Below are positions 8,638-18,883 of a stretch of DNA of 64,000 bases, piece after piece. The stretch is from Endotrypanum monterogeii (Eukaryota; Euglenozoa; Kinetoplastea; Trypanosomatida; Trypanosomatidae), in contig CM007318.1 in assembly GCA_000333855.2 (NCBI GenBank), positions 623,237 to 687,236 on the forward strand. Direction: 5' to 3'. Position numbers and translations under genes: made by a program. Positions within the stretch are counted from its first letter, which is position 1. Every line of letters begins with the position of its first letter. The notes under the pieces are model-generated. The model was not told where the DNA came from. It was given only the letters and a program-made list of their open reading frames with translations, and made no database searches.

Positions 8638-10965
8638 TCACGACTGCGTTTTGTTTCCTGAGAAGGGGTCGGGCGCATGTTTGTTAGTCTTCAAGTCCAT
8701 GAGTCGTTTCAGTTTTGTTGTCGGCTTCAACTGGGCATTTAGCAGCCCTTTCTTTTGCATGTCGAGAACGACAGATGGGTTGCGCTCTACATCACGAGCA
8801 AGCTGCGCTGCGTGGGTGAAGCGACGCTGCTTGATAGGGATAGGGGTGTAGTCCTCCATCTGAAATTGTCGAATGGCTGGTTTAGAGAAGAACTCGCGCT
8901 TGCGGTACGCCATATCGGGGTTCTCTGCCTGAACCTCGTAGTGCTGTTGCACGGCGAACTGAGGGTCTAATCCGTAGAGTTCTGGCTGCTTTGTGAAGCG
9001 CTCCACGTCAACTGGGGGCACCTGTCGAAGGTCATCGCCAATAACGTGATTGCAAAAGTCGATGGAGAGCGCTTCAGCGACCTCGCGAACGATCTTTGCT
9101 TCTTGCTTGTCGCTCACAACGTAGGCCCAGCCAACGTTTCCCATGCGACCAGTGCGCCCGCACATGTGCAACATACGCTGCCACGACGTTGGAGCAAAGG
9201 TAATGAAAACGTGCGAGACGAGTGGCAGGTCCACACCGAACGCCTCTGATTCTTTCAACAACAGAAATTTCCAATCGTCTCTGAACACTTCGCCTCCGTA
9301 TATCTCAGAGAACAACTTCACGTCCGCGCCGAGGGCACGAAGCTGGCGGCGTGCGCGTAGAATATCCCCGGTATCCGGAATAAAAAGTACAGCGCGGCCT
9401 GGAATCGTCTCTCGCGCATTCCACAGTAGGCGCACGAGATAAGTGAAGACATCTTCCCTCTGCCCGAGAAAAAAAGAAAATAGACAGTGCACTGTAGAGG
9501 GGACACAGACGGTAGACAATACAGTTGTTTGAGCGACAGGCTTCATGCACAAAGCCTGGAGATGATTCTTTAGTTTTTTATCCACATCAGCAGAGACCAT
9601 GCCGAGTTGTAACACTGAGCGAATGTGTGGTCCGGGAATTTGATGCAGCGTTCCCAGAAGAAGCTCTGCAGCGAGGGGGTTTCGCAGTCGTTCTCGCACC
9701 GCTGCCACGGGTGCATCTTCTGGCAGCATCGGTACCTGCGCCCCCACATCGTCTACATAGACACGTCGCAGGTAGCCGAAATATTCAAACTCAATTTTCT
9801 TCTCAAACAACAGCTCACACATGACGTCCGCGGTTGTGATGAGAAGCCTCACTGGACCGGTAGGATGTTTTAAGCTATGAAGAAGGTGCCTGTAATAGGA
9901 TTCAAAGTCCTCTCGGTAGGTGCCAATATAAAGCCAGGAGTAGTCGTCCGCAGGCCGGTCGACCAGAGTACCGCCACCAGCTCGCCGACAGAGCGCCTTC
10001 ACCCCATCGTGTAGTCGCATGGCATTCATTGTATTTGTCGCCACAAGGACATTGAAGCCTGCGGTTTCGCTACGGATGCCTTGCATCAGTGCCAGCACAA
10101 GTGCAGATGTTTTACCGCTACCAGTGACACCGTTGAAGAGAACATCGTTGTGATCCTCGTTCAGGAGAGCAGAAAGCAGGCGCGATTGAAGAAGCGTTGG
10201 CGAGGACCCGTAAACCTGCGCGGCAGCCGAGCTGAGAAGCGGGTCTAAACCGAGCGCCGACCACGACGTACCTGCGGCGTCTGCAGACTCTGCTGGTTTG
10301 CGCAAAGATACAGGAGTATGAGACGCGGTGACGGTGTTGCATATGAGATCGCTTGCAAGGATTTGCTGAGCGCGGGTGGCGGCGGATTCGAGGACAGTGC
10401 CCTTCACGTCTGCCTCCGAGAAAATCTTCGTGGTGACTGATTGATCAGCGCGAAGAAGACTCGTCATGAAGTCGAGTTCTTCATCATCGCGGTGGATGTC
10501 AACGGCGTCCAGAGACTGTGAAGCGTTGGAAGAAGCAGCGCCGCGATCTGAGGCGCTGGCCACTCGTACTTCCGCTTCCACTTCCTCAAGAAGTGTAGTA
10601 CCACCTCGACCTTCACAGGCGAAGACCTGCCGGGGCGCATCTCGATGTGGCAACAAAGCGAGTGGATGTCGCTCTACAGGGCTGTAGGTGGCCTCCGTGA
10701 GTTCTCTCTCCAGTGCTTCCTGGGAGGGCCACAGCTTCTGACGAAGGCGGTAATAATTTCCGTTTCGATTACGGCTCAGGCGAGTAACTAGTTTGCGGGT
10801 CTCAAGCTGATCCAGGAGGGTGCGAACACCACCTGTCGTGTTGGATTGCACAACGGTGCGTTTTGTAACAACCAGCGAGGATAGAGATGTCGAGATTTGT
10901 GCGCCGGAGGCCGAGGCGCAGCGCAAGAGCGATGTATTGATTGCCTCTACTAGTGCAATCGACAT
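8638..10965 (-). CDS. divergent DExD/H-box helicase-like protein, probably mitochondrial
   Basis: I start this gene at 10965, giving 775 residues. The frame stays open to 11103, but the extra 46 residues are hydrophobic low-complexity sequence. The new N-terminus (MSIALVEAINTSLLRCASAS) is poor in acidic residues and resembles a mitochondrial targeting sequence. Residues about 25-80 look like a winged helix. The helicase core follows: Walker A GVTGSGKT at 279-286; motif II reads DDVG (405-408) instead of DEAD/DEAH; a VSAD stretch (about 457-460) sits where SAT is expected; motif V is AFGVDLP (575-581); motif VI is CGRTGRMG (602-609). Walker A and the arginine finger are kept, so ATP use is plausible, but the motif II acidic pair differs from classic helicases. 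Such proteins often remodel mitochondrial RNA or ribosomes in trypanosomatids; that role is inferred. Other possibilities are a DEAH/Suv3-like relative. Confidence 0.75.
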   Translation of the reverse strand: MSIALVEAINTSLLRCASASGAQISTSLSSLVVTKRTVVQSNTTGGVRTLLDQLETRKLVTRLSRNRNGNYYRLRQKLWPSQEALERELTEATYSPVERHPLALLPHRDAPRQVFACEGRGGTTLLEEVEAEVRVASASDRGAASSNASQSLDAVDIHRDDEELDFMTSLLRADQSVTTKIFSEADVKGTVLESAATRAQQILASDLICNTVTASHTPVSLRKPAESADAAGTSWSALGLDPLLSSAAAQVYGSSPTLLQSRLLSALLNEDHNDVLFNGVTGSGKTSALVLALMQGIRSETAGFNVLVATNTMNAMRLHDGVKALCRRAGGGTLVDRPADDYSWLYIGTYREDFESYYRHLLHSLKHPTGPVRLLITTADVMCELLFEKKIEFEYFGYLRRVYVDDVGAQVPMLPEDAPVAAVRERLRNPLAAELLLGTLHQIPGPHIRSVLQLGMVSADVDKKLKNHLQALCMKPVAQTTVLSTVCVPSTVHCLFSFFLGQREDVFTYLVRLLWNARETIPGRAVLFIPDTGDILRARRQLRALGADVKLFSEIYGGEVFRDDWKFLLLKESEAFGVDLPLVSHVFITFAPTSWQRMLHMCGRTGRMGNVGWAYVVSDKQEAKIVREVAEALSIDFCNHVIGDDLRQVPPVDVERFTKQPELYGLDPQFAVQQHYEVQAENPDMAYRKREFFSKPAIRQFQMEDYTPIPIKQRRFTHAAQLARDVERNPSVVLDMQKKGLLNAQLKPTTKLKRLMDLKTNKHAPDPFSGNKTQS

Positions 10966-12142
10966 CCTCAAATTTCTTTTCGTTGGCGCTATGACTGCCG
11001 AGGAATACGAGAGAGAAACAAAACCTCTGCCCCTTTCGCAAACGAGGGCGAGAATGTAGAAGGGATCGCTGCTTGGCAACAGCGAAAAGAAAAAAAAAAG
11101 CACTGTGTGATGCCCAGGTCAATTTGTAGCAGGTTCCGAGTGCAGGCCCATTGTAAAGGGAGAAAACAGTGCAGGGGTGGGTGAGGGAGCGAGAAAAATG
11201 GGTAAGGTGGAATCATCTGAAATAACAGTGAGGGAACCGGAAAATTCCTTGACGCATCTGCCCTTTCGCGGGGAGGGTGGGGCTGAATAAAAGTACCCGC
11301 TTTACGGTCCAAGTATTGATACCGAGCTCTCTCGGCGAGACAACAACTGCAAAACGAGTCGGTAAGTACACAAATCGAGTAATAGTGGGTATTAAATTCT
11401 GAAGAAAAACTTACTCGGTGATTTTGTGAGGTTTTGTTAATCCCCACCACACACCCCTTTCACATGAAACAAAGGTAGTTATGCAACATGTGTCCAAAGA
11501 AAAGACTACGACACGTTCTCTATGCGCTCATGGAGACCACTTGGTGAAGGCAGGCGGGTAGCGAATAAGCAAAGAAAAAAAAGATATGCTGACCGTTACC
11601 CAACGTAGCCGTCAGCTGAGCGGAAGCGAGTTTCAAACAACAAAGATTTCGCAGCAAGAAGTATATCGACAGACATCACCATTCAGTGCAAAAAGGGAAC
11701 GCGGGGAGGAGGGGGGGGGATAGAATGGAATCGTTTGGCCAGAGGCGAGCACACCTTACCGAAGGCATACCAAAAGCAGGGGAAAAAAAAAGAATCTTGT
11801 TGTCAAGCGGGGGATGGCGAAGAGGGAGGGAAGACGATGCAGGTTACCAGCGAGTGCTCCGTGTTTCCCGAGGGTATAAAGTATACCACTAGTTTTCATA
11901 ATATGATAGGGCACCTCAACCAAAACACACAAAAATCAACTACTCCTATTCAACGTAGGGAAAGAGGAGTAGATGGGTACAGACAAGAAAAGTGAGGTAC
12001 AAAACGGGGAATGCGGCAGGCGACCTGATGACAACTGAGGGAGTCATAGACATGCCTCTCTTTCTCTCTTCCTAGGAGACACGTGGACGTCAAACGCATG
12101 CTGCGTTGGCGAGTGTGTCCACACAGATACTCGGCGGCGACT
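10966..12142. other. spacer between E2-like and helicase-like genes
   Basis: No convincing gene is seen in this 1.2-kb stretch. It holds homopolymer runs and purine-rich plus-strand segments that would be pyrimidine-rich in the transcribed strand near the helicase start. Confidence 0.65.
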
Positions 12143-12643
12143 TTACGTCTGTGTGTCCGTGGCACGCGTACGCTGCACGTGCATCTTGAATTCTTCCGGT
12201 GTTGCAGTCGCTATCAGGCCCGCTGCAGCCTCATTTAAGACGTTGTAGCTCTTGTAATCTACGAAGATTGTCTTCACGACATGCGCCACAACATCTGCGA
12301 TGGGCGTAGTTGGTTTCCATTCATCGTTTTGCAAGAGTCCCTCGCAGACGGATCCGTCCTCCGACACCATCGGGTTAAAGATGTGCGTGAGCACACGCAC
12401 CACCGGAGGTTTGAAGGGGTAGTACTGCGGTGAGAGAGTGAACAAGATATCATACGTACTGCCATGGTACACGCTCTCAAGAGGTGGCATAACGCGAATG
12501 CGCCAATGAAAGGCGTCCCCGTGGGTCGTAGCGCCATGCGCATCGGCCATATATATAGCATTAATAGTAGAGCAGTCGCTGTTTGCCAGCTCCTGAAGAC
12601 GGGCGAAGTCCATACTTGCCCGCCGCAGGGTACGCACTGACAT
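12143..12643 (-). CDS. E2-fold ubiquitin-conjugating enzyme-like protein
   Basis: This 166-residue protein has the E2 (UBC) fold that carries ubiquitin or a ubiquitin-like protein on a cysteine. Visible landmarks are YDILFTLSPQYYPFKPPVV (64-82), the likely active cysteine C100 in GSVCEGLL, and DEWKP (107-111) after it. The end (EEFKMHVQRT) and the DEWKP stretch recall UBC12, the NEDD8 E2. The usual HPN motif before the cysteine is changed: THIFNPMV (86-93) aligns NPM with HPN, so the normal catalytic Asn is Met. The chosen start follows a strong pyrimidine tract; the frame is open upstream to 12766 but that part is low complexity. A second ATG at 12613 is possible, because the first AG after the pyrimidine tract falls inside codons 2-3. 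Activity is uncertain; it may be an E2 variant with altered chemistry. Confidence 0.85.
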   Translation of the reverse strand: MSVRTLRRASMDFARLQELANSDCSTINAIYMADAHGATTHGDAFHWRIRVMPPLESVYHGSTYDILFTLSPQYYPFKPPVVRVLTHIFNPMVSEDGSVCEGLLQNDEWKPTTPIADVVAHVVKTIFVDYKSYNVLNEAAAGLIATATPEEFKMHVQRTRATDTQT

Positions 12644-13258
12644 GATTGAGGGGAGAGGGAGACAAGGGTCGTCAAGCGGTTGGAATGAAACAACAAAAAA
12701 ACGACGACAACGACCAGCAAAAATAAAATAAAAATAAGCGGCACTACGAGGGACGAATCCAATCAATTAAGAGCAAGATGTGGCAGAGTATGATTATACT
12801 ACCCGAATCAGCAGAGTGGTTGTGTGGATGAGTTTTTGAGTAAATGTTGACCTCTGGTGCGAGAAGCAGCATTCATTCTCAACCTGCAGCTGTGGACAGC
12901 ATAATCATCTTTTTAGCCTCGATACGAAGGGAATGCATCACTCACAATTGGGCAAGCACTTTTCTCTCCTCCTTTTCTCGATTTACAATCTGTTTCCTCC
13001 ACAGAAAGACATGTTTTTTTTTTTCCTCTCCATCAAGAATGCTTTCGGATGCTTCGAGGTGAAAAAACGGAGGCTCGCTGCGATTGGACCAGCTGACCGT
13101 GAAAACTGCAATTATGCGCACACCTCGATTACTTACGGCACTCACCGGGAGTCAACAGATTCTGCGAGAGGGGCTAAGGAGTACCGCCCATCGTAGATGA
13201 CTCTGTATCTGTCATGCTCCTTTACTCCAGAAAACAAAAACTTGTTATTAAAAAAAAA

Positions 13259-13372
13259 TATATACATATATATATACATATACATATATGTATATATATA
13301 CATATATATATATGTATATATATATGTATATATATATGTATATGTATATGTATATGTATATATATATATATA
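13259..13372. repeat. TA/TACA/TATG microsatellite
   Basis: About 114 bases of TA units interrupted at intervals by CA or TG, so that most units read TATACA or TATATG. The interruptions suggest an older, partly decayed TA array. Confidence 0.9.
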
Positions 13373-13840
13373 AATCGCAGCTTTCTGTTTTTTTACTGCT
13401 TCTTGACGTTTCTCAAAATCACCATTAGTGCTATATGCCGGTGGGCCAGTAAAGCCAAATGGCGATCTTCTGCTTGTGGGTAGCTACCGATAAAAAAGCG
13501 GAGTTGGAGGGGGGGATTGTGCACCGGAGTTGGTGTGCGATCATTGCGTTTTTCCCTCTTTTAAAAGTAAGATTTCCTGACAGCGGAACTACTGCTTTCC
13601 GGTGTACATCCTCTCCAACTAACGTTTCATTACATATCCGAAGACACTCTTCACTTCTCTTGATTACACAGAGACGATCGTGTGGGTACAGAGGAATAAA
13701 CACACACACACACACGAAACGATGGACTTCCGTTTCTGTGCTTCATCGAGATCTCCCGCCAAAGAAAGACCCAAGAGCAGTGGAGAAAAAGGGGAAACAC
13801 AGGGGGGCGTATTATTAATCGTATGAAAATTAGTACCATA

Positions 13841-13845
13841 TATAT

Positions 13846-13882
<37 letters not shown>

Positions 13883-13883
13883 G
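13841..13883. repeat. TA/CA/TA microsatellite
   Basis: Short TA, CA and TA blocks follow one another in the spacer. Confidence 0.8.
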
Positions 13884-15743
13884 TAAGAGAGAGTCATTAT
13901 TACGCTAGGTGGTAGAAGCCACGGCTCTGTAAAGATGAATGCAAACATACCAAAGAGAATTTGAGCGAGAGAGCGAAACAAAAACAAACAAAAACATAGA
14001 AGCGAGGGAGGTAAGAAGCACCCGCGCTGAATTTTCAAAGTGTCAGTGTGTGATTTTGCACACCCAAGGAGACCTAATACGCCCTTCCCGAAACATCTCA
14101 TACTTCGACGAAGAAACAACAACAACAACAACAGGTGCCCTTTTCTTTGGTGATAGTCATCGTCCATTTCCACCGTTTCGTCGAGGCCTCATGAGGACAA
14201 CTCCAAAAGGTGAAAATCTCCATACGAACAAAGTATTCTTTTTTTTTGTTTCTCCTCTGAACATCTGAGAGGGTCTGTGCAATAATTGAGGAGAGGCATA
14301 CGCGACTAGGGGGTTTACTGAACAGTGTACCGGCTCCTTCTTCGCGAATTAAAAGCGTACGCGCCAGTAATCGACTGCCGGTGAGATCTTTCATCTATTC
14401 TCCCGTCGTGAGGGGGGCACTTGTGAGATGATGCGATACCAAGCAAAGCATGCACAGCTGTTTAGTGAATTCAGCCCGCCAGGGCTTCAACAGGGGTAGC
14501 TTCCGCACTGCATCTCGGAGACTACATAACCCACGCAGAAACTGATAACATAGCGTACATCACACGTAGTTGCCCTAGAGACACATGAATGTATATCTAT
14601 ATATTTATATGGGGAGTGGGCGTGGTATCTGGAAAGTTCAGGGGGTTCCGAAAGAGGTTTTCGTTTCTATATATTTGAAGGTATTTTTTTTTTTAACCTG
14701 AGAACTTGCTTCCATACGCTGGTGTCGAGAACGCGGACTTGGTTTGAATGCCGATCGATTTGACAGCTAGTAGCAGCGCTGCATGGACAGCAAAGCAAAA
14801 GTATTGTCGTCCCCCAACAGTAAGCAAGAGTGATGTTTGTCGCTACGAAGGGAGTCAGGACTTGATGCAATGCATGTCTACCCTGCAATATCGATTTCTT
14901 TGATCTCTACTCCCTCCTTCCACTGGTTGCAGTGTGAGTTATGCGACCAGTCGACACGGAGCCCCAGTCTGCAGCTTGGACCCTTTGTACCTTGAGTAAA
15001 AGATACACGAACGGGGGATGGGTGACATATATATGCTGTTTTCTGATTTTAAATCTGACTCTCCTCTCTGCTGCTATGACCACTGCCTGCAACAGGAAGA
15101 TCTGGGCAGTAAAGTATAACGCAGCTCCATCGAAGTAGTGCGTGGGGTCCAAGCGAGAAGGAGTGCATACGCACTGAACATGTCTCCACCCCACGGTCGG
15201 GAAAAAAAACCTTCCCCCCATCTCCCCTCAGATATATCATCATGCAGGACATGCAGAGTAGCAGATAGACGTGCTTGCGGGAGCATGATTTTCTGCCAGT
15301 TCCTCGAGGAACTGCTGCGATGGTCGATAGCCTGCACGCTGGTGGAAGCGCGTCTCTATCGGGGGAGAGGTAATGTGACCACTAGCAGCTGCTTCAATCC
15401 AAGTCCCCCATTCGTTTTTCGTTTCTGCAATAAATCTGAGCTATCAACGTATGGAGTGGAAATTGTCGAGACCATCGTATGGGGATTCCCCGAATCGATT
15501 ATCAAGCGCAAACGCACGCAGCAGCTATTACTGTAACAAATCCCCTTGCGTCAGCGTGTGTGAGTTACACCACCTCTACAGTCACACAACGTTTACTGAG
15601 CGTCTCCCCGCCTCTGCAGAACAAAAGCGGCCTGAGCATATCCTAGAAGAGTATGACCTTGTATACTGTGCGTCTTCGCCCTGCCCTCCCACGAATTGAT
15701 CTGATAGTGAAACAAAAACGATTCCTCTCACGCTCGTCCAGAA

Positions 15744-16147
15744 GGTTTCAAAACATCGGTGGGCCCCTCCCCCGCCCCCCCAAAAAAAATAATAATTATT
15801 ATTATTATTTTATTTGATAGCCTCGCGCAGTGCGGTGCTGCCCTGCAGCTCGACAGGGTTGCCAGCTCCGACACAGTCTCCGCCAAATGAGGAGCGTGAG
15901 TAGTGCCGTCATCGAATGAAATGATACGGTAAGAGATCCTGTTCCCGGTTTGAGGTCTAAAAGAGCCGTACCACACGATACACCCATATCCTCCACGAAC
16001 ATTTCCGACATCCACCGGGAAAAAAAAAATTGACGGACTTCTTGTGAAGACTCCGCTAGTCGATGCAACGACTTCGCTAGCCGTATCTGCAGCATTTTCC
16101 TCCACATGAAACAAATTGGCCATCAGACAAAAAATTACGAAGTAAGC
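15744..16147. repeat. left copy of a 404-bp gap-flanking duplication
   Basis: This sequence, from GGTTTCAAAACATCGG to the edge of the N gap, reappears at 16269-16671 on the other side of the gap. The two copies differ only by one A in a homopolymer and one base at the very edge. It contains an (ATT)n run near 15789-15812. The pattern fits two contig ends that overlap but were not merged. Confidence 0.9.
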
Positions 16148-16268
16148 NNNNNNNNNNNNNNNNNNNNNNNNNNNNNNNNNNNNNNNNNNNNNNNNNNNNN
16201 NNNNNNNNNNNNNNNNNNNNNNNNNNNNNNNNNNNNNNNNNNNNNNNNNNNNNNNNNNNNNNNNNNNN
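16148..16268. other. assembly gap (121 N)
   Basis: A run of 121 N. The flanks are the two copies of the 404-bp duplication, so the gap may be closed by merging them and may hide no sequence at all. Confidence 0.98.
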
Positions 16269-16671
16269 GGTTTCAAAACATCGGTGGGCCCCTCCCCCGC
16301 CCCCCCAAAAAAAATAATAATTATTATTATTATTTTATTTGATAGCCTCGCGCAGTGCGGTGCTGCCCTGCAGCTCGACAGGGTTGCCAGCTCCGACACA
16401 GTCTCCGCCAAATGAGGAGCGTGAGTAGTGCCGTCATCGAATGAAATGATACGGTAAGAGATCCTGTTCCCGGTTTGAGGTCTAAAAGAGCCGTACCACA
16501 CGATACACCCATATCCTCCACGAACATTTCCGACATCCACCGGGAAAAAAAAATTGACGGACTTCTTGTGAAGACTCCGCTAGTCGATGCAACGACTTCG
16601 CTAGCCGTATCTGCAGCATTTTCCTCCACATGAAACAAATTGGCCATCAGACAAAAAATTACGAAGTACGC
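16269..16671. repeat. right copy of the gap-flanking duplication
   Basis: It begins at the first base after the N run and matches 15744-16147 almost exactly. After 16671 the sequence continues as unique DNA. Confidence 0.9.
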
Positions 16672-17031
16672 TTCTCCCTCTTCACGCGTAGCTTCTAGAC
16701 ATCCCACGACAACAAATTACGTCACCATAAGCGGAAAAGAAAATAGAGCTCCACATGTCCTCCATTTTTTTCTTCCAGATGCGGAAAATATGAGTGAACC
16801 CCCCCTCCCCCATCGCGGTTTGAGGTTAAATCGTTCTTTCCTTTTGTTTCGAACACCACTTCAACAAACTCTGTGGTGCCAATTAGCTGCGGGTTCGAAA
16901 GCTTTTCTCGCAGGATAATCAGTACATCCTCTTTCCTTGATATACAGTTATACAACTCTAATCATCTGCTACCACGGAAGAAGTGGGGGAAAGGCGTCAG
17001 CCGTCAGATCAAACCGGGTGGTTTGATGTGA
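16672..17031. other. short spacer left of the GP63 stump
   Basis: Unique sequence without a gene. It lies downstream (in transcription) of the broken GP63 start; no further GP63 coding sequence is present, so the break at 17031/17032 is abrupt. Confidence 0.6.
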
Positions 17032-17074
17032 CGGTGCCGCGCACTTGGCGCGTGCTAGTGAGGCGGCGGGTCAT
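17032..17074 (-). pseudogene. GP63 (leishmanolysin) gene stump: start codon plus 14 codons
   Basis: Bases 17032-17074 match the first 14 codons of the intact GP63 gene (21436-21478), including its ATG at 17074. The frame then runs into unrelated sequence and stops after seven further codons, so no protease can be made. Its 5' leader is kept (17075-17317). It is best read as the remnant of a second tandem GP63 gene lost by recombination, or as a breakpoint made by mis-assembly near a repeat and gap. Confidence 0.85.
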
Positions 17075-17317
17075 GCTCGTGGTGCGAGTGCACGTATGGC
17101 GTCGGCCTGATTGTGAAGGGATGAGAGGGTGGAGGGGTGGTTGAGAGGGCGGTAGCTAGGGGACTCTGTCGAGTGCGGGTGCGTGCTTGCCTGCGTTGGG
17201 ACGAGAGCGGAGCGGTGCCGTGGCAGGGGTGAGGGAGAGAAGGGAGGCGAGAGTGGAGGGAGGGAGGTAACAGGGAGCGAGAAAAAGATGATGGGCGAGG
17301 CACAAGCCGCTTGAGGA
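17075..17317 (-). repeat. second copy of the GP63 5' leader region
   Basis: This segment matches 21479-21725, upstream of the intact GP63 gene, with only a few small differences, among them a 4-base (GGGA) length change. On the minus strand it holds the same pyrimidine-rich tract and the same candidate splice AG (17191-17192). The match ends at TTGAGGA, marking a recombination or divergence point. Confidence 0.9.
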
Positions 17318-17339
17318 TGCCCTGGACAGAACATAGGCA

Positions 17340-18057
17340 GGCACCTGCGCACTGTTGGTGGGTACTGGGGGCGGCGGCGTGCATCACTCTGTCCTCACAC
17401 GGCGAGAGCCTCGGGGCCCAGCAGTGGAGGCACATATGCACGCGCGTTGGCCCGTTGAAATAACTGTGTTTTGTTTCCAGAAGTCTGGTACCCATTGAAA
17501 CAAACAAAAAAAAGAAACGAAAAAGTGTGGACAAAAGAAACAACAAAAAAAACTGTATTCCTCTGCAAAGGATGGGGAGGGCTGGTGGGTGGGCCCAAAA
17601 AGGACCCGCTGGGAACGGAGAGGGAAACTACGAAACGTACACGGAAAAAAAAAAGTGAAAGAAAAGATGGGGATGCAAACGCGCAGAAGCCCTAAAGAAA
17701 ACTCAAGTAAGTAGTCAAGTTGACGGGTGTGACGGCAGGAGGGCGCGCACCCACCAAGACAGCACTATCTGTCCTTGCTTGGTGCTTTGCCATCTGTGGG
17801 TGCCTACCGTGGCCGTGCTCACGCTGCCCCGGGGAGGAGGCTGCTGTACAGGAGGGGGGGGGGCACGATGGGAGGAAGAGAGAAGTGATCTCTCGTGTTG
17901 TATAGCAACCACATCGACGAGCCTACCCAGGTCCCTCCTCACTCCAGACGTAACGATACACAAGGGAGCAGGCGAGAAAGGGGGACGAACGCACAGCGGT
18001 CTGTGCGAAGCGCGCACGGACGCACACAGGGCAACATGCGGGGGGATTAAGGAAATT
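17340..18057. repeat. GP63-locus spacer repeat, copy A
   Basis: About 718 bases repeated nearly exactly at 18165-18883 (offset about 826). It is GC-richer than the ordinary spacers and has a run of A-rich and G-rich blocks. In transcription order it sits directly upstream of the 5' leader of the GP63 stump, so it is probably an intergenic unit of a former tandem GP63 array. Confidence 0.92.
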
Positions 18058-18164
18058 GTCAACGTTCAAAAAACAAACAAGGCAGATCTTTGATGAAGGG
18101 TGTCGGCCGCCCAGGGTGTGTGTCTGGGGAAGGGGGGGGATTGTATGAAATGATAGTCTTTTGA

Positions 18165-18883
18165 GGCACCTGCGCACTGCTGGTGGGTACTGGGGGCGGC
18201 GGCGTGCAACACTCTGTCCTCACACGGCGAGAGCCTCGGGGCCCAGCAGTGGAGGCACATATGCACGCGCGTTGGCCCGTTGAAATAACTGTGTTTTGTT
18301 TCCAGAAGTCTGGTACCCATTGAAACAAACAAAAAAAAGAAACGAAAAAGTGTGGACAAAAGAAACAACAAAAAAAACTGTATTCCTCTGCAAAGGATGG
18401 GGAGGACTGAGGGGTGGTCGCAAAAAGCACCCGCTGGGAACGGAGAGGGAAACTACGAAACGTACACGGAAAAAAAAAAAGGAAAAAAAAAAATGGGGAT
18501 GCAAACCCGCAGAACCCCTAAAGAAAACTCAAGTAAGTAGTCAAGTTGACGGGTGTGACGGCAGGAGGGCGCGCACCCACCAAGACAGCACTATCTGTCC
18601 TTGCTTGGTGCTTTGCCATCTGTGGGTGCCTACCGTGGCCGTGCTCACGCTGCCCCGGGGAGGAGGCTGCTGTACAGGAGGGGGGGGGGCACGATGGGAG
18701 GAAGAGAGAAGTGATCTCTCGTGTTGTATAGCAACCACATCGACGAGCCTACCCAGGTCCCTCCTCACTCCAGACGTAACGATACACAAGGGAGCAGGCG
18801 AGAAAGGGGGACGAACGCACAGCGGTCTGTGCGAAGCGTGCACGGACGCACACAGGGCAACATGCGGGGGGATCAAGGAAATT
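18165..18883. repeat. GP63-locus spacer repeat, copy B
   Basis: Near-identical tandem partner of 17340-18057; differences are scattered base changes and homopolymer lengths. About 107 bases of unrelated sequence separate the copies. It may contain an open frame but this lies in GC-rich spacer with no recognisable domain. Confidence 0.92.

Larger units (their letters stand above)
12644..15743. other. gene-free stretch left of the assembly gap
   Basis: No gene is supported in this 3.1-kb stretch. It holds a long TA/TACA microsatellite (13259-13372), a CA/TA repeat (13841-13883), AAC trinucleotides near 14116-14132 and a more GC-rich patch at about 14400-14570. Open frames here are short and have no recognisable domains. 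Confidence 0.6.

Noticed and set aside
15728..16540. 270-residue minus-strand open frame
   Set aside because: It crosses the N gap and consists of two copies of the gap-flanking duplication, so it is an artefact.
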